Source of the DNA: Thermoplasmata archaeon
Lineage (GTDB): Archaea; Thermoplasmatota; Thermoplasmata; Lutacidiplasmatales; UBA184
Length of the DNA: 34,944 bases
Reading direction: 5' to 3'
Assembly (NCBI GenBank): GCA_021816955.1
Contig: JAKAWP010000012.1
Coordinates: 1-34,944 of the forward strand
The notes under the pieces were generated by a model. The model saw nothing but the letters and a program-made list of their open reading frames with translations. It had not been told where the DNA came from and searched no databases. Below are positions 8,719 to 17,792 of the stretch, one piece after another. Position numbers and translations under genes: made by a program. The first letter of the stretch is position 1. Each line of letters opens with the position of its first letter.

Positions 8719-9611
8719 GGCCCAGCGCCCCGGATCGGGCAGATCCGCCCGTTCGGGCGTGCGGCCGGCGCCGCGCGCCGGTCGAGCGGGTTCGCGACGC
8801 GCTCGCCGAACGGTTCGGCCCGGCGGTCGCGGCGGCGGTCCCGGACGGCTACCAGCGGCTCGGGAGCGTGCTGCTCGTCCGCTTGCCTCCGTCGCTGGAG
8901 CCGTACCGGGCGGAGGTCGGCCAAGCGTGGGCGCGCGTTCTCGGGGTGCGGACTGTGGTGACGCCGCGCGGCCCAATCGAGGGGGAGGGTCGGCGGCCCC
9001 GTCTCGAGCTGCTCGCCGGGAGCGACACCGTGACGACGGTCGTCGAGCACGGGCTCCGCTACCGGTTCGACGCCGCCCGCCAGATGTTCGCGCAGGGAAA
9101 TCGGGAGGAACGGCAACGCGCGGGGCGCCTCGTCCGGCCCGGCGAACGGGTCGCCGACCTGTTCGCCGGGATCGGCTACTTCACCCTCCCGATCGCGCGG
9201 GCGGCTCGCGCCAGCCGAGTGGTGGCGGTCGAGCGGGAGGCCGACACGTACGGCTGGCTCGTCGAGAACCTCCGATTGAACGGCCTCGCGGATCGGGTCG
9301 AACCGATCTTCGGCGACAATCGGACGGTCCCGCTCGACCCGGGCGGCTTCGACCGAATCTTTCTCGGCTACCTGCCGAGCGCGATCCCGTACCTCGACCG
9401 GGCGGTCGAGCTCGCGAACCCTGCGCGGGCGTACCTCCACGTCCACACCGTCGCGGACGCCCGAGCGGCCATCGCGAACGCCGAGCGCGAGGTCGGTTCG
9501 GCGCTCCGGCCGTTCGGCCCGTTCCGCTCGCTTCGCCTCGAAGGGCGCCTCGTCAAGCCGTACGGGCCCGGCCGCTCCCACTGCGTGGTCGACGTCGAGC
9601 TCGCCCGGTAA
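8715..9611 (+). CDS. taw2: tRNA wybutosine-synthesis protein Taw2-like (class I SAM-dependent transferase)
   Basis: RYRFDAARQMFAQGNREERQR...ERVADLFAGIGYFTLPIARAA...VAVEREADTYGWLVENLRLNG...FLGYLPSA. GTG 8715 overlaps the TrmB stop (GTGA). Confidence 0.8.
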   Translation: MRPSAPDRADPPVRACGRRRAPVERVRDALAERFGPAVAAAVPDGYQRLGSVLLVRLPPSLEPYRAEVGQAWARVLGVRTVVTPRGPIEGEGRRPRLELLAGSDTVTTVVEHGLRYRFDAARQMFAQGNREERQRAGRLVRPGERVADLFAGIGYFTLPIARAARASRVVAVEREADTYGWLVENLRLNGLADRVEPIFGDNRTVPLDPGGFDRIFLGYLPSAIPYLDRAVELANPARAYLHVHTVADARAAIANAEREVGSALRPFGPFRSLRLEGRLVKPYGPGRSHCVVDVELAR

Positions 9612-9631
9612 CGGGCGCGTCGCCGCGGCGC

Positions 9632-10762
9632 TCAGCGCGCGGACGGCGCGGGCGACTGGGCCCGAAGCGCCTCGACGGCGAGCGGGAACGCGGCGGCAAA
9701 CCGTTCGATGTCGGACGGCGGATTGGAGAACGAGACGCGGACGAACCGGTGGCCGTACGCGAGCGAGACGTACCGGCCCGACCGGACGAAGACGCCGTGG
9801 CGGAGCAACAGCTCGCGCTGCAGCTCGTCCGGGTCGAGGCCGGCCCCGCTCACGTCGATCGCGAACATGTTCGCCTGCGACGGGAAGAGCGGAAGGGCCG
9901 TCCCGGGAGTGCGGGCGACGACCTCCCGGATCCGCTGTTGGTTCGCGCGGACTTGCTCCCGGACCGCGGGGAACCACTGCGACTTCGTCGAGAGCCCCGC
10001 GACGGCCGCGACCTGGGCCAAGATGCTCACGCCGAGGTCGTTCGTGTTGAACCGGGCGATCCGCCGGGCGAGTTCGGGCGGCGCCGCGAACCCCCCGAGC
10101 CGGAGGCCCGCCAGCCCGCAGTTCTTCGCCGCCGACCAGAACGTGATGGTCGACTCGGGCGCGAAGTCGAACGCGTTCGCAGGGGCGTCCGCGAAGTCGC
10201 GGTAGGTGACGTCGTGGAGCAGGAGGAGCCGGTGGTCCCGCGCGATCTCGGCGATCGCGCGGAGCTCGTCGCGCGGGTAGGCGCTCCCGAGCGGGTTCAA
10301 CGGGTCGATGACGAGGACGGCCTGGGTCGCGGGAGTGATCGCGGCCTGGACTCGGTCGGCGGAGAGGCGGTACGGCGGGGCATAGACGCCCAGGTTTTCC
10401 GTGCGGGCGCCGCCGAGCTCGAGGAACCGGTGGATGATGAGGTACGTCGGGTCGGAGGCGACGATGATGTCGCCCGGCCCGAAGAGGGCCCGGGCCGCCG
10501 CGTACAGCGATTCGGTCGCTCCGGCGGAGACGAACACGGCATACTCCGACGGGAGCCTGAGGTCGCGTCGGACGAGTTCGCGCAGCTCCTCGAGCCCTCC
10601 GGCCGGGGGGTATCCTTCGTAGCGACGCTCGTCGATCGCCTCGAGGAGCGCGCTCCGGAAGACCTCGGGGGGAACGAGGTGGTTCGTGTTCTGGCTCATC
10701 CAGACGACCTCGCGGCGGTGCGCGTGGGCGTAGGCGAACGCGTCGAACGGAGCCGCTCCCAT
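9632..10762 (-). CDS. PLP-dependent class I/II aminotransferase (histidinol-phosphate aminotransferase-like)
   Basis: FVSAGATESLYAAARALFGPGD, IDPLNPLGSAYPRDEL, TFWSAAKNCGLAGLRLGG (PLP-lysine region), YVSLAYGHRFVRVSFSNP. Confidence 0.85.
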   Translation of the reverse strand: MGAAPFDAFAYAHAHRREVVWMSQNTNHLVPPEVFRSALLEAIDERRYEGYPPAGGLEELRELVRRDLRLPSEYAVFVSAGATESLYAAARALFGPGDIIVASDPTYLIIHRFLELGGARTENLGVYAPPYRLSADRVQAAITPATQAVLVIDPLNPLGSAYPRDELRAIAEIARDHRLLLLHDVTYRDFADAPANAFDFAPESTITFWSAAKNCGLAGLRLGGFAAPPELARRIARFNTNDLGVSILAQVAAVAGLSTKSQWFPAVREQVRANQQRIREVVARTPGTALPLFPSQANMFAIDVSGAGLDPDELQRELLLRHGVFVRSGRYVSLAYGHRFVRVSFSNPPSDIERFAAAFPLAVEALRAQSPAPSAR

Positions 10763-10789
10763 CGGCCTCGGCGACGGGGAAACGGCCCC

Positions 10790-11581
10790 TTAACGGCTTG
10801 GGCCGCTTCCCCCGCGGGCCCGGGCGAGGTACGCCGTGACGATCCCTTGGGAGAACCGCACCGCACGGACGGGGTCGAAGCCGGCGGCGCCGAGCCGCCG
10901 GACGATCTCCTCCCGGGCCGGCAGGGAGCGGAGGGATTCGGGCAGGTACCGGTACGGCCCCGAGCTGTGCACGGACCGCCCGAGCCACGGCACGACGTGG
11001 TCGAAGTACGCGTGGAAGAGCGACCGAACGAGCCGGTTCGGCGGCTCGGAGATCTCGAGCGTGACCAGGCTTCCGCCGTCGACGAGCACGCGGCGCATCT
11101 CGGCGAGCGAGCCGTCGAGATCGGTGAGGTTCCGCACGACGAACGCGTTCAGGACGAGGTCGAACGATCCGTCGGCGAACGGGAGCCGCCGCACGGTCGC
11201 CCGGACGGCCGTCGTCCGCGGTGCGAGCTTCCCCGCGAGCGCTCGGGCGCGCGCGACCATCGCCCCCGTGAAGTCGGCGCTCACGACCGTGCTCTCGGGA
11301 TAATGGCGAAGCGCCCAGCGAGAGAACTCGCCGGTGCCGCAGCCGACGTCCAGGACCCGACGCACGGGACGATCGGCGCGGAACCGGTCGAGCGCCCACA
11401 GCGACATCGGGCGCCAGAGGAAGTCGTTGCCGACGCTCGCCAGGTGGTCGAACCATTCGTAGCGGCCGGCGATGTGCGTGAACATCCGGCGAACGTCCCG
11501 CTCGAACGTGGGGCTCGCTCGGTCGGGGTACGGAGAGCCGTCCTCCGCGGCCCGGCCCGGCCGGCCGGGGTCGTCCGTCAC
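10790..11581 (-). CDS. UbiE/COQ5-like class I SAM-dependent methyltransferase
   Basis: FTHIAGRYEWFDHLASVGNDFLWR, VLDVGCGTGEFSRWAL, LPFADGSFDLVLNAFVVRNLTD. GTG 11581 chosen over the upstream ATG at 11680 because a TTAA box lies about 29 nt upstream. Confidence 0.82.
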   Translation of the reverse strand: MTDDPGRPGRAAEDGSPYPDRASPTFERDVRRMFTHIAGRYEWFDHLASVGNDFLWRPMSLWALDRFRADRPVRRVLDVGCGTGEFSRWALRHYPESTVVSADFTGAMVARARALAGKLAPRTTAVRATVRRLPFADGSFDLVLNAFVVRNLTDLDGSLAEMRRVLVDGGSLVTLEISEPPNRLVRSLFHAYFDHVVPWLGRSVHSSGPYRYLPESLRSLPAREEIVRRLGAAGFDPVRAVRFSQGIVTAYLARARGGSGPSR

Positions 11582-11715
11582 GGGCTCCGCCAGATCGGTC
11601 GGGCGGTTAAGCCCATCCCGGCAACGCATCGATGGGGGGGGACGACGGGCGTGATCGACCGACGGCTCGTTCGTGAGCAAGGGTTATCTAACACGCCCCC
11701 GCTCGGCCGCGCTCG

Positions 11716-12000
11716 ATGTCCGTCCCGTCCGCGGCGACCGAGCCGTCGATGCCCGCGGCTCCGCCGCCCGTAGCCGAACGGCCCCCGGCCCCGCAATTTT
11801 CGCTCTCCCGCCGTCTCGTCTTTGGCGGGTTCGGGGCGCTCGTGGTGCTCGCGGCCGTCTTCTACGTTTGGTGGGGCCTCTCCTACGGCGTCTGGCTCGA
11901 CAACGGGGTCTACTCGGTCGTGATCACGCTCGCGCTCTTCGGCCTCGCGGGCATGTGGCTCGTCCTGCCGGCTCCGCCGCGGCGGAGCCCGCCCGCGTGA
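11716..12000 (+). CDS. Small membrane protein, two predicted TM helices
   Basis: 94 aa; LVFGGFGALVVLAAVFYVWWGLSYGVW and VYSVVITLALFGLAGMWLVLPAP. AT-rich box about 32 nt upstream of the ATG. Confidence 0.6.
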   Translation: MSVPSAATEPSMPAAPPPVAERPPAPQFSLSRRLVFGGFGALVVLAAVFYVWWGLSYGVWLDNGVYSVVITLALFGLAGMWLVLPAPPRRSPPA

Positions 12001-12015
12001 TCCGCGTCCGACCGC

Positions 12016-13440
12016 TCAGAGCGGCCGGCCCGCGACCGCCCACCGGGTCCCCGCCGCGGTGCCGCAGACGAGGCAGGATCGGGGTTCCCCGAGGGTCGGA
12101 AGGGGCAGCGGGGCCTCGGGCGTTCCAAGCAAGCTTCCGTCGACGGCCGCCTCGATCTGGTGGCCGCACGCCTCGGCTCCGCACCACTCCACGACCGCCA
12201 CCGCGCGGCCGTCGCGGAGCGCTTCGATCGAGTCGACCCGCCGAAACGCCGTCGAGAACCGCTCGGTCGCCCGGGCGTAGAGAGCCGCGTCGAACTCGGC
12301 CAGTCGGCCCCGGACGCCGGCCTCGAGGGTCGCGATCGGGATCGACCCCTTCTTCCCCAGGCGGTCGACCGCGGTGACCGAGCCGCCGCTCGCCTCCCGC
12401 GGTCCGATCTCCAAGCGCAACGGGACGCCCTTGAGCTCCCAGCGGTAGTACTTCGCCCCGGGGCGCTCGTCCCCGGTGTCGACGACGACCCGGACTCCGG
12501 CGCGCCCGAGTCGATCGGCGACGTCGCGGGCGAGCGATCCGACGTCCGCTCCCGCGCCGGGCACCGGGACGACGACGACTTCGTACGGAGCGATCGACGT
12601 GGGGAAGACGACGCCCTTCTGGTCGCCGTGGATCGCCACGACGGCGCCGAGCAGGCGTTCCGACAGGCCGAACGTCGTCTGGTGCACGTACCGCTGCTCG
12701 CCCGTCGCCGTCTCGTAGAGGAGGCCGTATGGCCGGCTGAAGTTCTCGCGGTAGTGGTGGATCGTGCCGATCTGCAGGGTCCGCGCCTCGCCGAGCGGCA
12801 CGTCGAGCGCCACGGTGTAGTAGGCGCCGGGGAACTTGTCCCACTCCGGCCGCCGCAAAAAGGCGCACGGGAGCGCGAGCGCGCGAACGATCGCCTTCGC
12901 CGTCTCAAGGTTCGACCGGACCCGGGCCGTGGCGGCGTCGTCATCGACCTGGCAGGTATGCTCCTCGAAGAAGTGGATCTCCCGCACCCGAAGGAACGGG
13001 CGGGTCGTCTTCGTCTCGTAGCGGAACGTGTTGACGATCTGGTAGACGTTGAGCGGCAGGTCGCGGTGGGACCGGATCCACTTCTGGAAGACCGGGTAGA
13101 TGGCGGTCTCGCTCGTCGGTCGGAGGACCAACGGGACGTCGAGGGGAGTCTCCCCGCCCCGGGTGACCCAGTAGACCTGCGCGTCGAACCCCCGGATGTG
13201 CTCGGCTTCCTTGGCAAACTCCGTCTGCGGGATCAAGGTCGGGAACTCGACCGGGTTCGATCCCGTCCGCTCGATCTCTTGGACGAGCAGCGCATCGAGC
13301 CGGCGCCGCGCCCGCAGCCCGTACGTCGTCCAGACGTTGAGCCCCTTGACCGGGTAGCGCTTGTCGGTCAGCTCCGCGGCCTCGACGACCGCGAGGTACC
13401 AATCGATGAACTGGGTGGTCCGGTCGGGAAGGTCGACCAT
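12016..13440 (-). CDS. proS: Prolyl-tRNA synthetase, archaeal/eukaryotic type
   Basis: FIDWYLAVVEAAELTDKRYPVKGLNVW, VLRPTSETAIYPVFQKWIRSHRDLPLNVYQIVNTFRYETKTTRPFLRVREIHFFEEHT, DQKGVVFPTSIAPYEVVVVP. Confidence 0.95.
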   Translation of the reverse strand: MVDLPDRTTQFIDWYLAVVEAAELTDKRYPVKGLNVWTTYGLRARRRLDALLVQEIERTGSNPVEFPTLIPQTEFAKEAEHIRGFDAQVYWVTRGGETPLDVPLVLRPTSETAIYPVFQKWIRSHRDLPLNVYQIVNTFRYETKTTRPFLRVREIHFFEEHTCQVDDDAATARVRSNLETAKAIVRALALPCAFLRRPEWDKFPGAYYTVALDVPLGEARTLQIGTIHHYRENFSRPYGLLYETATGEQRYVHQTTFGLSERLLGAVVAIHGDQKGVVFPTSIAPYEVVVVPVPGAGADVGSLARDVADRLGRAGVRVVVDTGDERPGAKYYRWELKGVPLRLEIGPREASGGSVTAVDRLGKKGSIPIATLEAGVRGRLAEFDAALYARATERFSTAFRRVDSIEALRDGRAVAVVEWCGAEACGHQIEAAVDGSLLGTPEAPLPLPTLGEPRSCLVCGTAAGTRWAVAGRPL

Positions 13441-13468
13441 GGGGTCGGCCCGACCGACGGGCGCCGAG

Positions 13469-13474
13469 ATATAA
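13469..13474 (-). promoter_or_regulatory. TATA-like box upstream of proS
   Basis: Reverse strand CTTATATCTC, about 30-34 nt before the ATG at 13440. Confidence 0.55.
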
Positions 13475-13624
13475 GAGGCGCCCCGGCGCGCCGAGCCGGT
13501 CCCGGACGGCGGCGACGGCCGCTACGGCGCCGGGCCGCGAGGAAAGCCGACCCGGGCTCGGGGGCCGTCCCGCGGCGCCAGGACCCGAGCCATTAAGCGG
13601 AGAGGCGCGCTATCGACGAAGGCC

Positions 13625-14716
13625 ATGAGGCTCGTCGTCTGCATCGACCGCGACGATGACCTTGGACGGAAGGCCCAACTCGCCGGTCCGGTCGTCGGTC
13701 GGAGCGCCGCGCTCGAAGCGGCGACCCGGCTCGGGGTCGCGGACCCGGAGGACTCCGACACGAACGCGATCCTCGCGGGGGTCCAGCTTGTCGACGAGCT
13801 GCGGGGGGAGGGCGACGAGGCGGAGATCTGCATCCTCACGGGAGCGGCGAAGGTCGGCCCGATCTCCGACCGCCGGATCGCCCGCCAGCTGGACGAAGTG
13901 GTCCAGCGCCTCGCGGTGACGAGCGCGCATCTCGTCAGCGACGGCGCGGAGGACGAGTTCATCTTCCCCCTCATCTCCTCGCGCCTGAAGATCGACGGCG
14001 TCCGCCGCGTCTATGTCCGCCAGAACGCCAACATCGAATCGACGTACTATACCGTCGTCCGGGCGCTCAAGGATCCGAAGCTCCGGGCGAAGACGATCCT
14101 GCCGGTCGCGATCGTCCTGCTCCTCCTCGGGATCACCGCGGCGGGCGGGGTTTTGCTCTGGGGGCTCGTCGCCCTGTCGATCCTTCTCGGCATCTACCTC
14201 GTCTTCTGGACGTTCGACATCGACGAGATGATCATCGATGCCGTCCGGAGCGCCTCGACGGACGTCCGGCAAGGGTCGATCGCCTTCGGCTTCGGGCTGT
14301 TCTCGGTCGCGCTCGTCGGCGTCGGCTTCCTGACCGGGTACAACGGCTACCTCACGTCGATCCGGTCGGCGTCCCTCTTCATTTCCGTGATCACGTTCCT
14401 CGTCAACGGGCTGTTCTGGTGGATCCTCGGGGGCGTCGTCTGGGAAGCGGGCCGGGCCCTGCGCCGGTTCCTCTGGAATCGCCGGTTCCCGCGGAGCTGG
14501 GTCGTCGCCACCGCGTCGATCGTCGGAATCGGCTTCGTGAGCTACAGCGTCCTCTTCATCGCGAAGTACCTCGACAGCGTCCAGACCGGCTACACGCTGC
14601 CGCTCCTCCTGATCTTCCTGGTCGCCGGCTTTGGCCTGATCATCGGGGCGAGCTTCCTCCAGCAGCGGTTCCGGGCCGGGCGGGGGAGCCCCGCGAGCGA
14701 CCCCGCCTCCAGCTGA
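13625..14716 (+). CDS. DUF373 family membrane protein
   Basis: N-terminal MRLVVCIDRDDDLGRKAQLAGPVVGR...DPEDSDTNAILAGVQLVDEL...VGPISDRRIARQLDEV, followed by multiple TM segments; typical archaeal DUF373 (COG2237). Confidence 0.9.
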   Translation: MRLVVCIDRDDDLGRKAQLAGPVVGRSAALEAATRLGVADPEDSDTNAILAGVQLVDELRGEGDEAEICILTGAAKVGPISDRRIARQLDEVVQRLAVTSAHLVSDGAEDEFIFPLISSRLKIDGVRRVYVRQNANIESTYYTVVRALKDPKLRAKTILPVAIVLLLLGITAAGGVLLWGLVALSILLGIYLVFWTFDIDEMIIDAVRSASTDVRQGSIAFGFGLFSVALVGVGFLTGYNGYLTSIRSASLFISVITFLVNGLFWWILGGVVWEAGRALRRFLWNRRFPRSWVVATASIVGIGFVSYSVLFIAKYLDSVQTGYTLPLLLIFLVAGFGLIIGASFLQQRFRAGRGSPASDPASS

Positions 14717-14791
14717 CGCGGCTCGGCCGGCGGCTCGGTCGGCGTCGACCCGTCGTTGAATCGGGCGCGTTCCGCGGAGGCGAGCGCCCGC

Positions 14792-15406
14792 TCAGCGGGA
14801 GAATTCCGCGAGCGCTCGCGCGACGTCCGCGCGGGGAAACCGCACCCCCGTCCCCTCGCGCAGCCGCTCGACGACCTTCGCCAGGCGCGGATCGGATTCG
14901 GCGGCGCGCGCGGCGAGCGTGCGGAGGTCTTCCCAATAGTTCCACGGGAAGATGACCCACACCCACGACCGCTTCGGGATCCGCTCGGCGTAGAAGTCCG
15001 GCCGGAACCCCGAGTGGCCGATATGAAGGAACGCCGCGCTGTCGAGTTGCGCCGGCCCCTGGGCGCGGACGTGGTCGGTGGCGAGCCGCAGGCTCTCCCC
15101 GGTGTCGGTGATATCGTCCACGACGAGAACGCGCTCATTCGCGACCGGGCCGCTCAGCTCCTCGGTGATCTCGGCCGAACCGCTCGGCGTCGCCGTCACG
15201 CCCCAGTGCTGGGCGCGCAGGGAGACGATCCGCTTGACCCCGAGGCGGTCGGAGAGCAGGCGGGCCGGCACCCAGCCGCCGCGGGTGAGTCCGACGAGCG
15301 TGTCGTACGTCCGATGACGCCGACGTATCTTCCCGCTCAGCGTCTCGGCCCAGGCGTCGACCTCTCCCCACGAGGCGAGGCGGCAGCGGGGGAGCGGGTC
15401 GGCCAT
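14792..15406 (-). CDS. Phosphoribosyltransferase family protein
   Basis: PRPP-binding motif ERVLVVDDITDTGESL and YDTLVGLTRGGWVPARLLSDRLG. ATG at 15406 (MADPLPRCRLASWGEVD). Confidence 0.88.
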   Translation of the reverse strand: MADPLPRCRLASWGEVDAWAETLSGKIRRRHRTYDTLVGLTRGGWVPARLLSDRLGVKRIVSLRAQHWGVTATPSGSAEITEELSGPVANERVLVVDDITDTGESLRLATDHVRAQGPAQLDSAAFLHIGHSGFRPDFYAERIPKRSWVWVIFPWNYWEDLRTLAARAAESDPRLAKVVERLREGTGVRFPRADVARALAEFSR

Positions 15407-15431
15407 CGACGGAGCGGTGGGGGGCGGCCGA

Positions 15432-16694
15432 TTACGGGTAGATCCCCCGGATCCGGATCGCGTCGACGACCCGCTGGATCGCGAGGACATAGGCGCCGGT
15501 CCGGTTGTGGACCCGGTGCTCCGTCGCGATCCGGTGGACGTCCGCGTACGAGCGGACCATCACCTGCTCGAGCCGGTGGTTGACCTCGGCCAGCGGCCAG
15601 AAGAATCCTTGGATGTCCTGCGCCCACTCAAAGTAGCTCACGGTCACGCCGCCCGCGTTCGCGAGGATGTCCGGGAGGACTGTGACGCCCCTTTCGAACA
15701 GGATCCGGTCCGCGGCCGGCAGGGTCGGGCCGTTCGCCGCCTCGGCGACGAGCTTCGCCTGGACGTTGCCCGCGTTGCGCTCGGTGAGCTGGTTTTCCAG
15801 CGCGGCCGGGACCAGCACGTCGCACTTCGTCTCGAGCAGCTCCTCGTTCGAGATCGGCTTCGAACCGGGAAAGCCGACCACGGAGCCGGTCTTGCGCTTG
15901 TGCTCTTCGAGCGCGTGCGGGTTGAGCCCGTCGGCGTGGTAGACGCCCCCGCGCGAGTCGGAGACCGCCACGATCTTCGCGCCCTGTTCGTCGTGGAGGA
16001 GCTTGGCGGCCACGCTGCCCGCGTTGCCGAATCCCTGGACCGCGACGCTCGCCCCTTTCAGGCGGACGCCGGCGTGCGGCGCGGCCTCGCGGATGACGTA
16101 CGCGCAGCCGCGGCCGGTCGCTTCGCCGCGGCCCTCGCTGCCGCCGAGGCTGATCGGCTTACCCGTCACCACGCCCGGCACGGAGTAGCCCTTCTGCATC
16201 GAGTAGGTGTCCATGATCCACGCCATCGTCTGGGCGTCGGTATAGACGTCCGGCGCGGGGATGTCCATCTCGGGGCCGATGATCGGCGCGATCTCGCTCG
16301 CGTAGCGGCGCGTCAGCCGTTCGAGCTCGCCGTGGCTCATCTTCTTCGGGTCGCAGACCACACCGCCCTTGCCGCCGCCGTACGGGATGTTGACGACGGC
16401 GCACTTCCACGTCATCCACGCCGCGAGCGCTCGGACCTCGTCGAGCGTCACTTGCGGGTGGTAGCGGATCCCGCCCTTCGTCGGTCCCCGGGCCATGCTG
16501 TACTGCACGCGGTAGCCCGTGAAGACCCGGTACGACCCGTCGTCCATCCGGACCGGGAAATTGACTGTCAGCTCGCGCTTCGGCGCCTTGAGCACGGCGC
16601 GGAGGCCCGCGTCGATCCCGATCAAATCGGCCACGATGTCGATCTGCTGCTTCGCCGTCTCGAACGGGTTCGCACTGGCACCGTTGCTTGGCAT
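15432..16694 (-). CDS. gdhA: Glutamate dehydrogenase (Glu/Leu/Phe/Val dehydrogenase family)
   Basis: FPVRMDDGSYRVFTGYRVQYSMARGPTKGGIRYHPQV, WMTWKCAVVNIPYGGGKGGV, VAVQGFGNAGSVAAKLL. Confidence 0.95.
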   Translation of the reverse strand: MPSNGASANPFETAKQQIDIVADLIGIDAGLRAVLKAPKRELTVNFPVRMDDGSYRVFTGYRVQYSMARGPTKGGIRYHPQVTLDEVRALAAWMTWKCAVVNIPYGGGKGGVVCDPKKMSHGELERLTRRYASEIAPIIGPEMDIPAPDVYTDAQTMAWIMDTYSMQKGYSVPGVVTGKPISLGGSEGRGEATGRGCAYVIREAAPHAGVRLKGASVAVQGFGNAGSVAAKLLHDEQGAKIVAVSDSRGGVYHADGLNPHALEEHKRKTGSVVGFPGSKPISNEELLETKCDVLVPAALENQLTERNAGNVQAKLVAEAANGPTLPAADRILFERGVTVLPDILANAGGVTVSYFEWAQDIQGFFWPLAEVNHRLEQVMVRSYADVHRIATEHRVHNRTGAYVLAIQRVVDAIRIRGIYP

Positions 16695-16803
16695 CTTTCC
16701 CCCTCGGTCGAGGATGCGCCCCGACCTTGTCGAGCCTACTTAGGCCTAACGTGGGACTGCCACGCCGCCGCACGGCCGTCGGTCGTCGACGCCCGAGCGC
16801 CGC

Positions 16804-17784
16804 TCATCGAGGAGGACGGGAGCGGAACGGGTCCCACGACGATCTCGGCATCGGCTGCCGCCGGCCGTGGTCGATCAGCGAGACCCCCTGTCCGCGGATC
16901 AGCCGCCCGATCGCCGTGAGCCGCCCACCGACCGCCCGTACGGCGGCGTCCGCCTCCCCGAAGCGCGCCGGCGGGAGGCTCGCCAACAGTTCGTAGTCCC
17001 CGCCGTAGACGCCGACGGCCCACCGTCGGGCCGACGCGGGGTATCTCCGTCTCAGGGGCGGGTACCACGGGATGCGTTCGGCCTCGATCTCCGCGCGCAG
17101 GCCCGACGACGACGCGAGGAGCGCGGCCGCCTCGGCGAGCCCATCTGAAGTGTCGAGCATCGCGTGGGCGAACCGGACGAGCGCGCGCCCTTCGCGCAGC
17201 CGCGGCTCGATTGTGAGCGATGCCGCGCGGGCCGACGGGCGATCGGCCCGGTGCGGGTCGAACGTATGGAACCCGCCGCGGCCGACCGTGCCCGTCGTCA
17301 CGAGGAGGTCGCCCGCGCGGCCTCCCCCGCGCGGCGCCAGGCGACGCCCGTCCCCCCAACCGACCGCCGTCGTGACGAGGGCCGTGACGCCCGAGGCCTT
17401 GGTGTCGCCGCCCACCAGGGCGGCGCCGGCCCGCCGCGCCGCCCGGTCGGCGCCGACGGCCGCCGCCTTCGCCCAGCGGTCCGGCCGACGCGGGTCGAGC
17501 AAGAGCGCCCACAGGATCGCCGCCGGGGTTCCGCCCTTCGCCGCCAGGTCGGAGAGGCTGACGTTCACCGCGGCCGCGCCGACCGCTTCGGGGGGATCGT
17601 CCGGGAGGAAGTGCCAGCCTTCCACCAGCGCATCGCACGTGAGGAGCGCGACCGCGCGCCGGGGCGGGAGAAGGGCGGCCGCATCGTCGCCGAGAGGGAG
17701 CCAGCCGCGCCGCGCCGACGGGAGGTGGCGCACCAGCCAGCGGTGGAACCGGCGCTCCCGGGTCTCCGTGGGGCGCGCCGGCAT
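16804..17784 (-). CDS. thiL: Thiamine-monophosphate kinase
   Basis: LPLGDDAAAL, VNVSLSDLAAKGGTPAAILWALLLDP, GAALVGGDTKAS, HAMLDTSDGLAEA, GVYGGDYELLASLP. ATG at 17784 (MPARPTETRERRF). Confidence 0.9.
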   Translation of the reverse strand: MPARPTETRERRFHRWLVRHLPSARRGWLPLGDDAAALLPPRRAVALLTCDALVEGWHFLPDDPPEAVGAAAVNVSLSDLAAKGGTPAAILWALLLDPRRPDRWAKAAAVGADRAARRAGAALVGGDTKASGVTALVTTAVGWGDGRRLAPRGGGRAGDLLVTTGTVGRGGFHTFDPHRADRPSARAASLTIEPRLREGRALVRFAHAMLDTSDGLAEAAALLASSSGLRAEIEAERIPWYPPLRRRYPASARRWAVGVYGGDYELLASLPPARFGEADAAVRAVGGRLTAIGRLIRGQGVSLIDHGRRQPMPRSSWDPFRSRPPR

Positions 17785-17792
17785 GGGGGCCC

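Noticed and set aside
8343-11456. 1037-aa minus-strand ORF and the 1004-aa plus-strand ORF 8759-11773
   Set aside because: Arg/Pro/Gly-rich shadow frames overlapping well-supported genes (taw2, aminotransferase, methyltransferase); a high-GC artefact of few stop codons.
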